Assembly (NCBI GenBank): GCA_027533105.1
Contig: JAPZTW010000010.1
Location: forward strand, 62,001 to 126,000
DNA length: 64,000 nucleotides
Source of the DNA: Sphingomonadaceae bacterium
GTDB lineage: Bacteria > Pseudomonadota > Alphaproteobacteria > Sphingomonadales > Sphingomonadaceae
Reading direction: 5' to 3'
Shown piece after piece: positions 1-6,913 of this stretch. The translations under genes and the position numbers were made by a program. The first letter of the stretch is position 1. Each line of letters opens with the position of its first letter. The notes under the pieces were generated by a model that was not told where the DNA came from, did not search any database, and saw only the letters and a program-made list of their open reading frames with translations.

Positions 1-882
1 AACACCAAGGTGTTCCAGGCCGACGTGCCGCTGACCGGCGCGAAGGTGATCATGGGCAAGGTTTCGGACGGCGTTGCCCCGCATATGACCACCGTGGGCG
101 AAAAGGGCTTCATCGTCGCCAGCGAACCGGAAGCCGACCAGGCCCGGATCGTCCAGGCGATCAAGGATTCGGGCGCTGACGTGCTCGTCAACTTCCTCCC
201 CGTCGGGTCGCAGGAAGCCACCGAATTCTACATGGAATGCGCGCTGGAAGCGGGCGTGGCCGTGGTCAACTGCATGCCGGTGTTCATCGCCAGCAATCCG
301 GAATGGGAAGCCAAGTTCCGCGCCAAGAACATCCCGATCGTGGGTGACGACATCAAGGCCCAGGTTGGCGCCACGATCGTTCACCGCGTGCTCTCCAGCC
401 TGTTCGCCGCCCGCGGCGTGACGGTCGAGCGCACCTACCAGCTCAACACCGGCGGCAACACCGACTTCATGAACATGCTGGATCGCCAGCGCCTGGGTTC
501 GAAGAAGGAATCGAAGACCGAAGCCGTCCAGGCCATGCTGGCCCAGCGCCTGGAAGACGAGAACATCCACGTCGGCCCGTCGGACTATGTGCCCTGGCAG
601 AAGGACAACAAGCTGTGCTTCCTGCGCCTGGAAGGCCTGCAGTGGGGCAACGTGCCGATGGAACTGGAACTGCGCCTCTCGGTGGAAGACAGCCCCAACT
701 CGGCCGCCTGCGTCATGGACGCGATCCGTTGCGCCAAGCTCGCTTCCGAGCGTGGCGAAGGCGGGGCCGTGATCGGCGCCTCGGCTTACTTCTGCAAGCA
801 CCCGCCGCAGCAGTTCAACGATGACCTCGCCGCCCAGATGGTCGAGGAATATATCGCTGACGCCGCGATCGCCGCGGAATAA
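1..882 (+). CDS. myo-inositol-1-phosphate synthase (5'-truncated by window)
   Basis: The reading frame is open from base 1, so only the C-terminal 293 residues are present. The text matches bacterial myo-inositol-1-phosphate synthases, which convert glucose-6-phosphate to inositol-3-phosphate with NAD. Recognisable stretches include KVIMGKVSDGVAPHM near the start, NCMPVFIASNP, the catalytic-domain segment VGDDIKAQVGATIVHR, and NTGGNTDFMNMLDRQRLGSKKESKT, all typical of the family. An in-frame GTG at base 10 is internal, not the start. An 11-bp hairpin follows the stop, so the gene probably ends its own transcript. The next gene is a nucleotidyltransferase that could activate the inositol phosphate. 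Confidence 0.88.
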   Translation, partial: NTKVFQADVPLTGAKVIMGKVSDGVAPHMTTVGEKGFIVASEPEADQARIVQAIKDSGADVLVNFLPVGSQEATEFYMECALEAGVAVVNCMPVFIASNPEWEAKFRAKNIPIVGDDIKAQVGATIVHRVLSSLFAARGVTVERTYQLNTGGNTDFMNMLDRQRLGSKKESKTEAVQAMLAQRLEDENIHVGPSDYVPWQKDNKLCFLRLEGLQWGNVPMELELRLSVEDSPNSAACVMDAIRCAKLASERGEGGAVIGASAYFCKHPPQQFNDDLAAQMVEEYIADAAIAAE

Positions 883-903
883 GGCCAGCGAACTGGAAAG
901 TGG

Positions 904-931
904 AACGGCGCCGGGGCAATCCGGCGCCGTT
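904..931 (+). terminator. Intrinsic terminator after inositol-phosphate synthase
   Basis: A perfect 11-bp stem (AACGGCGCCGG / CCGGCGCCGTT) with a six-base loop GGCAAT lies 21 bases after the stop codon and is followed by a short T-rich stretch (TTTCCGTTTG). The T tract is interrupted, so termination may be partial, with readthrough into the downstream nucleotidyltransferase. Confidence 0.65.
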
Positions 932-952
932 TCCGTTTGTGAGGATGCCCCG

Positions 953-1693
953 ATGGACGCCCTGATCATTGCCGCCGGGTTCGGCAGCCGCCTGCGCGAT
1001 GTCTCCGATTCAAAGCCATTGACCCCGATCGCGGGCATTCCCCTGCTTGAACTGGGCGCGCGCCAGGCTCGTGCCGCCGGCGCCGAACGCGTGGTCGTGG
1101 TCACCGGGCACGAGGCCGAGCGGATCGAGGCTGCTCTGCCCGCCATCGCCGACCGGGCCGGCCTGCCCGTCATTGCCCGGCGCGTGGATGACTGGTCCAA
1201 GCCCAACGGCTGGTCGGTGATCGCCGGGGCCGAGGCGATTGCCGGCAATTACCTGCTGATGATGAGCGACCACATCTTTTCAGCCCCGATCCTGACGGGC
1301 CTGGCGCGGCAGGGCGGCGAAGATCGCGGAGTGACGCTCGCGATCGACCGGCGCTGCGATCATCCGCTGATCGATCCCGACGATGCCACCTGGGTGCAGA
1401 CCGACGCGCGCGGTTTCATCCGCGCGATCGGCAAGACCATTCCCGACTATGACGCGGTCGATTGCGGGGCATTCCTGGCCACGCCCGAACTGGCCGAGGC
1501 GATCCGCGCCGCGATTGCCGAGGGCAAGGCAGGCAGCCTGTCCGAGGGGATGCAGCGGCTGGCCGATGCCGGTCGCGCGGCGACCTGGGACATCGGCACG
1601 GCCTGGTGGCTCGATGTCGACGATCCGCGCGCCTTTGAACTGGCCGAAGCCCAGGCCCCGGCCGAGCTGCCCGAAATCTATACCCGGCCCTGA
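953..1693 (+). CDS. NTP transferase, possible inositol-1-phosphate cytidylyltransferase
   Basis: A 246-residue nucleotidyltransferase of the sugar-phosphate NTP transferase fold. The N-terminus holds the signature LIIAAGFGSRL followed by SKPLTPIAGIPLL, the nucleotide-binding loop and lysine. MSDHIF around residue 103 is the metal-binding Asp region and WWLDVDD lies near the C-terminus. The ATG at 953 places the signature at residue 3, as is normal, and a GAGG lies a few bases upstream. Family members activate hexose-, MurNAc- or inositol-1-phosphates. Because inositol-phosphate synthase is immediately upstream, CDP-inositol formation (for inositol phospholipids or di-inositol-phosphate solutes) is the favoured inference. 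A MurU-like role is the alternative. Confidence 0.65.
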   Translation: MDALIIAAGFGSRLRDVSDSKPLTPIAGIPLLELGARQARAAGAERVVVVTGHEAERIEAALPAIADRAGLPVIARRVDDWSKPNGWSVIAGAEAIAGNYLLMMSDHIFSAPILTGLARQGGEDRGVTLAIDRRCDHPLIDPDDATWVQTDARGFIRAIGKTIPDYDAVDCGAFLATPELAEAIRAAIAEGKAGSLSEGMQRLADAGRAATWDIGTAWWLDVDDPRAFELAEAQAPAELPEIYTRP

Positions 1694-1702
1694 CCGGAAG
1701 GG

Positions 1703-2206
1703 TCAGGGATACTTCATCGTGATGCGGGTGGTCAGGCCCGGCTTGGCCACGCCTAGACGGACCGAGCGGAACTGCGGCAGGCCCGCCAGTGTGGCCGGAT
1801 TGTTCGAGAAGCCATAGCCTTCGGCCGGCAGGCCGATCCCGGTCCGGTCGAACTTCCCGTCGCTGTTCTCGTCATGATAGAGCGCGATCACATAGACCCC
1901 AGGCTTGGGCACGAAGATGCAGCCACGGGTCGTGCCCGTGGTCGCATCGACCCGCCCAACATAGAGCGAGCCCCGCTTCACCAGGAACTTCGAGGGGTTG
2001 TCGGCATAAAGGGTGATCGCGATCACGCCGTTGCTGTTGCGCACGTTCTCCGCCACCACGTTGAGCCAGGTATCGCTGGCCGGACCGGTGCAGCCGGCCG
2101 GCGGGCGGGCCGGGCCTTCGGCAGCCAAGGGCTGCGCCGCGGCCGAACCGAGGGACAGGGTAGCAAGGGCAAGCACCGCGGCGCGGACACGTCGGGGCAG
2201 GATCAT
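1703..2206 (-). CDS. DUF2141 secreted protein
   Basis: A 167-residue protein with a clear signal peptide: basic MILPRRVR, then a hydrophobic stretch to an AQPLAAEG cleavage region near residues 24-30. The mature part fits DUF2141 (beta-sandwich proteins of unknown function): GVIAITLYADNPSKF, CIFVPKPGVYVIALYHDENSDGKFD and the closing EGYGFSNN motif typical of the family. The stretch DENSDGKFD resembles a calcium-binding loop. It ends 9 bases from the end of the convergent nucleotidyltransferase gene. The ATG at 2206 is chosen because it begins the signal peptide and has an AGGA upstream. The function is unknown; periplasmic or outer-surface location is inferred. Confidence 0.8.
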   Translation of the reverse strand: MILPRRVRAAVLALATLSLGSAAAQPLAAEGPARPPAGCTGPASDTWLNVVAENVRNSNGVIAITLYADNPSKFLVKRGSLYVGRVDATTGTTRGCIFVPKPGVYVIALYHDENSDGKFDRTGIGLPAEGYGFSNNPATLAGLPQFRSVRLGVAKPGLTTRITMKYP

Positions 2207-2338
2207 GGTTTCATCGTCCTGTTGCTGGGGGGGCAGAGCAGCGCACCTTTGCCCGATGGGGCGGGCGCGGTTCCGTTTCATGGTTCCCCGGTTATGATTC
2301 GGCCGCTGAATAGCCGGTGAATTGGGCAAGAATTGGAA

Positions 2339-4033
2339 TCAACCGGCGCTTTCGTCAACTATCTGCCCCGATTCCAGCCGGATCACCCGGTCCGCCAGCC
2401 GGGTCAGCGCGCCGCGATGCGCGATCAGCACGATCGTCATCCGCCCGCGCAGCCGCCCCAGCGCCGCAGCGATCGCTGCCTCGTTGGCCGGATCGAGCGC
2501 GCTGGTCGCCTCATCGAGGATCAGTAGCTGCGGATCGCGCAGTAGCGCCCGGGCCAGCATCAGCCGCTGGCGCTCGCCACCGGAAAGCTGCCGCCCGCCA
2601 TCGCCGAGCAGCGTATCCAGCCCTTCGGGCAGCTCGCGCACGAACGCCGCCGCAGCGGCATCCTCCAGCGCGGCCCACAGCCGGGCATCGTCAGCCTCGG
2701 GCGCGGCCCAGCGCAGGTTGTCGCGCAGGCTGGCCGCCAGCACGAGCGGGTCCTGCTCGACATAGGCCACCGCCCCGCGCCAGGCCCGCTGTGCGGCTGG
2801 ATCGAGCGGCTGACCGTCGAGAATCAGCTGGCCGGCATCGGGCGCGGTCAGCCCCGCCAGCAGATCGGCCAGCGTGCTCTTGCCCGCCCCGGATGGGCCA
2901 ACCAGCGCGACGATTGCACCGGCGGGAAGCTCCAGCGAGACCCGCTCGAGCGCTGCCCCCGGCTGTCCCGCAAACTGGACCCGCACCCGGTCGAGCGCGA
3001 TCGTCCGCTCCAGCCGGGGTGGCGGACCGGCGGGCAGGTCGGCCTGCCGCGCGGCATCGGTCTCGGCAATCAATTGCTGGGCCGCGGCCAGCGCGGGTCG
3101 GGCGTGAAGCCATCGCTGCCAGGCTTCCTGCAAGGTGCCGAGCAAGGGCAGGGCGCGGGCGAACAGCGCCACCATCGGCAGGATCGTGGCCAGCGGCAGG
3201 TGCCAGACGGTCAATCCGAACCAGACCAGCAGGGCCAGCGCCGCCGCGCCGCCGGTCTCCAGGAACAGCTGCCCCAGGCCGGTGCTGCGTTGATAGGCAT
3301 GGCGGGCCTCACCCAGCGCCGCGAATTGGTCCATCACCGCCGCCTCGGCCCGGTCCTCCCCGCCCAGCAGCTTGATCGTGCGCAGCGCGGCCAGCGATTC
3401 GCCGATCACGGCGTGAAGCCGGTTCCAGACCGTGCCCAGCGCCTCGCCCAGCTGCGTCGCGCGGCGGCGCAGGCCGCGATAGGCCAGCAGGACCAGCAGA
3501 CCGGAAAGGCCGGCACCCAGGGCCAGCAGCGGCGCGATGGCGAGGGCCGCGAGCCCGAGCGCGAGCAGGGTGACAACCGTGGTGGTGGCCACCAGCAGCT
3601 GGTTGATGCCCAGCCCCACGCGGTCGAGGTTGGAGATCAGCAGGCTGGCCTGGTCCGAGCGGCGCAGCGCGCTCAGCATGCGCCAGTCGGCATGGAGCAG
3701 GCTGGCCCAGGCTCGCCGCCGCAAGCCATCGACCAGCGCCAGTTCCAGTTCCAGCACCGCCCGGTTACGCCACAGCACCAGCACCGACCGGATCGCGACC
3801 AGCGTGACAAACAGCGCCAGCAGGCTGGCCAGATCGGTCGGCAGGCCAAAGTCGGCAAGCCGCACGGCCAGGCCTGCCCCACCGGTCGCGCCGGGATCGG
3901 CCAGCAGGCCCAGCATCGGCACCAGCAGAACCAGCCCCAGCCCTTCGGTCAGGGCGGCCAGCATCTGCAGCGCGACGACCAGCGGCGCCAGACGGCGCAC
4001 GCGCGGATCAGTCAGGCGGGCAAGTGGTTTCAT
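2339..4033 (-). CDS. Lasso peptide ABC exporter (LasD/McjD-like)
   Basis: A 564-residue half-size ABC exporter with the membrane domain first (helices within about residues 15-330) and the ATPase domain after it. Walker A GPSGAGKST is at 379-387, the signature LSGGE at 483-487, Walker B LLILDE at 503-508 and the switch His at 539. It is the last gene of the minus-strand lasso cluster, 64 bases after the cyclase, and should export the finished peptide and give self-immunity by analogy with McjD. The ATG at 4033 was chosen because the helix pattern begins directly after it; an ATG at 4057 is possible. No peptidase C39 domain is present, so leader cleavage falls to the B proteins. Confidence 0.85.
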   Translation of the reverse strand: MKPLARLTDPRVRRLAPLVVALQMLAALTEGLGLVLLVPMLGLLADPGATGGAGLAVRLADFGLPTDLASLLALFVTLVAIRSVLVLWRNRAVLELELALVDGLRRRAWASLLHADWRMLSALRRSDQASLLISNLDRVGLGINQLLVATTTVVTLLALGLAALAIAPLLALGAGLSGLLVLLAYRGLRRRATQLGEALGTVWNRLHAVIGESLAALRTIKLLGGEDRAEAAVMDQFAALGEARHAYQRSTGLGQLFLETGGAAALALLVWFGLTVWHLPLATILPMVALFARALPLLGTLQEAWQRWLHARPALAAAQQLIAETDAARQADLPAGPPPRLERTIALDRVRVQFAGQPGAALERVSLELPAGAIVALVGPSGAGKSTLADLLAGLTAPDAGQLILDGQPLDPAAQRAWRGAVAYVEQDPLVLAASLRDNLRWAAPEADDARLWAALEDAAAAAFVRELPEGLDTLLGDGGRQLSGGERQRLMLARALLRDPQLLILDEATSALDPANEAAIAAALGRLRGRMTIVLIAHRGALTRLADRVIRLESGQIVDESAG

Positions 4034-4097
4034 CGGCGGGATCCTTGACGCGTTCATTGACGCTGCCAGCGGCGCAGGCAAGGCCCAACCGCGCCGG

Positions 4098-6011
4098 TCA
4101 GTTGCGCCCTTCGACATAGTTGACGAACCGGCCCATGATGATCGCGCGCGGCACCACCACCTCGCAGGCGATCCGCACCGCTTCGCTGACCGCACCGCTG
4201 GCCGGCCAGTCTTCCAGCGCGGCGCGGGCGCGGTCGAGGTCGAACATGGCGGCAATCCGGGGATTGTCGGCCAGCCGGTCCAGCTCGCGCAGGAAATCCT
4301 CGCGCTGGCGGCCGATCTTGGCGTGCCAATCGGCATTGTGGCGACCGGTCCGGATGCTCAGCCGCTGCTCCTCGGGCATGGCCCCGCGCAGCAGCTCGCG
4401 CGCCAGCCAGCGTTCCTGGCCATCGCGCAGGAACATGTCGGTCGGCAGGCCCGCGCAGAATTCCACCAGCGGACGATAGGCGGTGGGGTCGCGCTGCTCG
4501 ATCCCGTGGATCTGGGCAAAGCCGTGGTAGATGTCGGAAAACTCACCCCAGGCATTGTCATGCACTTCGCGCAAGGTCGCCAGCCGGTCGCGCACCGGAT
4601 AGCGCGGCCGGGGCAGTCCGGCGGCGGTCGCCCGCGCTTCCACCCCTTGTGCGGCGGTGTAATCGGGCCGCAGCCCGGAATAGGCGGCATAGCGGTGCTC
4701 GCGCCCGCGGAGCCGCTCCTGCATATGCCACAGCCGGTCGGGCAGGATCGGCAGCACGGCCAGGGCCAGGAACCGGCGCCAGAGCGATCGGTCATCGTTC
4801 GGCGCCGTGCGCAAGGCCCGGTACAGCTGTCGCCAGCGTATCCGCAGCAGGTACTCGCTATAACCCCAGTTGCCCGATTCGCTGACCGTCAGGTTCCCGA
4901 ACTCGCCCAGAACCACCCGGTCGCAGCCATCATGGCGGGCCGCGTCCCAGGCCGCGTGGCAGGTCCAAAGATTGGCCAGCCCTTGCGGCGCGGCACCCAC
5001 CGCCATGAACATCGCCACCAGCCGGTCGTCCATGCGGGCCGCGGCATTGTCGATGAACTGCGGCGCGATCCGGGGGTGCATCCGGCAGAACGCCTCGACC
5101 ATGGGGCGCTCGTCGGTAAACTTGCCGGGCAGGTCCAGACCGCCCCAGCCGGGTTCGGGCACGATCGTGTAGGCGTTCAGCCGGGCCAGATCGGGGCGCT
5201 GTTCCAGCACCTTGAGCGCGATGAGCGGCGAATCGAGGCCACCCGACAGCATCACCGCCGGACGGCTGGATCCGGCCAGGGCGGCACGGGTGCCGTCGGC
5301 CAGCAGGCGGTTTGCCTGCTCAAGGTATTCCGCCGTGCTGGCGCGCGGCTGGCGGGGGATAGCGTCGAAGTCATAGTAGCGGCGGGTCCGGGGCGGGCCG
5401 CCGCGCTCGATCTCGACCGTGCTGCCAAGCGGCACCCGGCTCAGGCCGACAAACCAGCTGCGCTGCTCCTCGCTGGCATTGAACCAGGCCATGTCGGCCA
5501 GCTTGGTCTCATCCAGCTGCTGCGGCACTCCGCAGGCGAAAATGGCGCGCGGCACCGAGGCGACAATCGCCCGGTCATCGGCGAGGTGGTAGTGGAGCGG
5601 CGGCGCCCGCAGCGGACTGCGCGCCAGCCGAAGCTGTCCTCGCTCGGCGTCGAGGGCGATTGCGGCGTATTCCCCGATCAGCCGCAGGTCTGCCGTCGGG
5701 CCCCAGGCCGCCAGGGCTGCGCCATAAAGCCGGGCCAGCCCATCGCCATCACCCGGCAAGGGGGCAGGGAGCCCAAGCTCTGCCGCCATGCTGGCTGCAT
5801 TGTCGAGATGCCCCGCGAACAGCACCTGCCACGGTCCGACCAAGGCCGGACGCCACGGGGCTGCGCTCCGCCGCTCGCGCAGGGCCGCGAATCGGGCGGT
5901 CAGCGAATCGTGATGTACGGGGTGGCGGGCCGTGCCCGCCGACAGGGATTGCGAGAGAGAGCCCGGAGAGAATGCCCCCTCCGGGCGCCGCAACCATTCA
6001 ACTGCAATCAT
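4098..6011 (-). CDS. Lasso cyclase, asparagine synthetase B homologue
   Basis: A 637-residue asparagine-synthetase-like protein. The N-terminal half is glutaminase-like, but the protein begins MIAVEW with no Cys2 nucleophile, so it should not hydrolyse glutamine. The C-terminal half carries the ATP-pyrophosphatase motif SGGLDS at residues 256-261. This combination, next to a PqqD-like protein, a B2 protease and an ABC exporter, defines a lasso macrolactam synthetase: it adenylates the acidic side chain of the core and closes the ring onto the N-terminal amine. Its ATG lies 40 bases after the precursor stop with a GAGGG ribosome site, consistent with cotranscription. Ordinary asparagine synthesis is unlikely given the missing Cys and the context. 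Confidence 0.88.
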   Translation of the reverse strand: MIAVEWLRRPEGAFSPGSLSQSLSAGTARHPVHHDSLTARFAALRERRSAAPWRPALVGPWQVLFAGHLDNAASMAAELGLPAPLPGDGDGLARLYGAALAAWGPTADLRLIGEYAAIALDAERGQLRLARSPLRAPPLHYHLADDRAIVASVPRAIFACGVPQQLDETKLADMAWFNASEEQRSWFVGLSRVPLGSTVEIERGGPPRTRRYYDFDAIPRQPRASTAEYLEQANRLLADGTRAALAGSSRPAVMLSGGLDSPLIALKVLEQRPDLARLNAYTIVPEPGWGGLDLPGKFTDERPMVEAFCRMHPRIAPQFIDNAAARMDDRLVAMFMAVGAAPQGLANLWTCHAAWDAARHDGCDRVVLGEFGNLTVSESGNWGYSEYLLRIRWRQLYRALRTAPNDDRSLWRRFLALAVLPILPDRLWHMQERLRGREHRYAAYSGLRPDYTAAQGVEARATAAGLPRPRYPVRDRLATLREVHDNAWGEFSDIYHGFAQIHGIEQRDPTAYRPLVEFCAGLPTDMFLRDGQERWLARELLRGAMPEEQRLSIRTGRHNADWHAKIGRQREDFLRELDRLADNPRIAAMFDLDRARAALEDWPASGAVSEAVRIACEVVVPRAIIMGRFVNYVEGRN

Positions 6012-6051
6012 GACGCCCTCGCCGGGCGCCCATCAAGTGTCCCGATCGGGA

Positions 6052-6171
6052 TCAGGACTTGCCGCTGCCACCTTCGGTAGTGCCGGGTACGCCAGGGGCA
6101 ACATCCTTGAGCTGGCCCAGCCGGCTGAGCTGCGGCTTGGCCCAACCCGAAACAATCTTTTGCTGCGACAT
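6052..6171 (-). CDS. Lasso peptide precursor (39 aa), kinase-type
   Basis: A short gene between the B2 protease and the cyclase, too small for most gene callers. It starts at an ATG with GGAG 9 bases upstream (6181-6184). Residues 9-24, GWAKPQLSRLGQLKDV, match the lasso leader pattern aromatic-x-x-P-x-L (W10, P13, L15) that PqqD-like B1 proteins bind. The likely core is residues 25-39, APGVPGTTEGGSGKS, with Ala1-Glu9 closing a nine-residue ring. A register starting at Gly27 (Gly1-Glu7) is also possible. The tail is Gly-rich and ends in Ser, the expected target of the adjacent HprK-like kinase. Oddities: Asp rather than Thr at position -2, Trp instead of Tyr in the leader motif, and no bulky plug residue in the tail. 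The identity as precursor is strongly suggested by position; the exact core is inferred. Confidence 0.75.
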   Translation of the reverse strand: MSQQKIVSGWAKPQLSRLGQLKDVAPGVPGTTEGGSGKS

Positions 6172-6254
6172 CGATTAACACTCCAACCACAGAACGAACT
6201 CTCACTTAGGTGTTTATACCGACATTCCTGCAAATGCTAGTCTTAAGAGAACAA
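6172..6254 (-). promoter_or_regulatory. AT-rich leader of the lasso precursor, possible promoter
   Basis: The 83 bases between the B2 stop and the precursor ATG are clearly richer in A and T than the rest of the cluster. Read on the minus strand they contain a TATAAA (plus 6213-6218), a TCTTAAGA palindrome (6241-6248) and the GGAG ribosome site. No convincing -35 hexamer is seen at standard spacing. A separate promoter that raises precursor expression above that of the enzymes would make sense in this unusual gene order, but is only inferred. Confidence 0.3.
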
Positions 6255-6650
6255 TCAGTTGAAGCGGGCGATCGGTCGAAACGGCTGGTCCAGTTCTCCG
6301 ATCAGTATTTCGCCGCCGGCCTCGATCCAGGCATGAAGATCATCCACTCCGCCACGCTCTTGTCCCGGCAGCACGGCAATGACCAGCTGGCTGGGCCGAT
6401 GCCGCCAACGCAGCATCCAGTGGAGCGCCATCGCCCGTGGCAGGCACTTGGCGCCGCCCGGCAAGCGTTGGGTCGCGCGTTCGACCGCCCGGGCCAGTTG
6501 GCGGTCAGCCCGGTCGGGAGGCTCGGCTCGGGCACCATCAGCTACCGGACCCAGCCAGCGGCGCCACCAGCCCAGCGGCGGCCCGGCCACCAGCACGCGG
6601 GCGAGAACCAGGAGCGCCAGCGCCTCGGCGACCAGCAGCCGCCAGCGCAT
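6255..6650 (-). CDS. Lasso peptide B2 protease, transglutaminase-like
   Basis: A 131-residue protein of the lasso B2 (transglutaminase-like cysteine protease) family, which removes the leader peptide. The catalytic region is visible: GAKCLPRAMALHWML with nucleophile Cys69, followed by DLHAWIE with His106; an acidic residue such as Asp121 may complete the triad. The N-terminus (residues 1-28) is hydrophobic and may associate with the membrane near the exporter. It overlaps the PqqD-like gene by one base (TGATG), showing translational coupling. It is shorter than fused B proteins because the recognition element is the separate upstream gene. Confidence 0.85.
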   Translation of the reverse strand: MRWRLLVAEALALLVLARVLVAGPPLGWWRRWLGPVADGARAEPPDRADRQLARAVERATQRLPGGAKCLPRAMALHWMLRWRHRPSQLVIAVLPGQERGGVDDLHAWIEAGGEILIGELDQPFRPIARFN

Positions 6651-6913
6651 CAGGCCGGCGCCAGCAGTCCCGCGCCCCGCAGTTGCGCGATGAACTCATC
6701 CACGTCAGCGCCGATCGTTTCCGCGGCAAGGCCATATTCGGCCGCCAGGTCGGCCACCAGCCGGTCGCGATCATTGGTGCCGTCGATCCGCAGCCAGATT
6801 GCGCGGGCACTGCCCGTCAGTGAAAAGAAGTCGCCACTGGCGAGGCTCATCACCACGATTTCATCGTCAATCGCGGTCTCTGTGTAAGAGCCCGCCGCCT
6901 TTGCCAGCATCAT
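6650..6913 (-). CDS. PqqD-like lasso B1 recognition protein
   Basis: An 87-residue PqqD-fold protein (RiPP recognition element). The family pattern is clear: an N-terminal strand, DDEIVVMSLASGDFFSLTGSARAIW with the conserved Leu-Thr-Gly-x-x-x-x-x-Trp core, then a helical C-terminal half ending in LLAPA. It should bind the leader of the precursor and present it to the B2 protease and cyclase. The start is the first of two tandem ATGs, overlapping the kinase stop by four bases (ATGA). PqqD-like proteins also accompany HprK-related kinases in other peptide systems; the cyclase and exporter here decide for lasso biosynthesis. Confidence 0.85.
   Translation of the reverse strand: MMLAKAAGSYTETAIDDEIVVMSLASGDFFSLTGSARAIWLRIDGTNDRDRLVADLAAEYGLAAETIGADVDEFIAQLRGAGLLAPA

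Noticed and set aside
6052..6069. Resemblance of the precursor tail GGSGKS to a Walker A loop
   Set aside because: A full GxxxxGKS pattern is not met and a 39-residue peptide cannot form a P-loop fold; likely coincidence of a Gly-rich tail.
3537..6080. 847-codon open frame antisense to the lasso exporter and cyclase
   Set aside because: Composition is dominated by Arg, Gly, Gln, Pro and His, as expected for the complement of GC-rich genes; the opposite strand holds proteins with all expected motifs.
6008..6233. Two other 65-66-codon minus-strand frames over the precursor region
   Set aside because: They start at poor positions, overlap the precursor and show no leader motif; the third frame has the W-x-x-P-x-L leader, a ribosome site and correct spacing.
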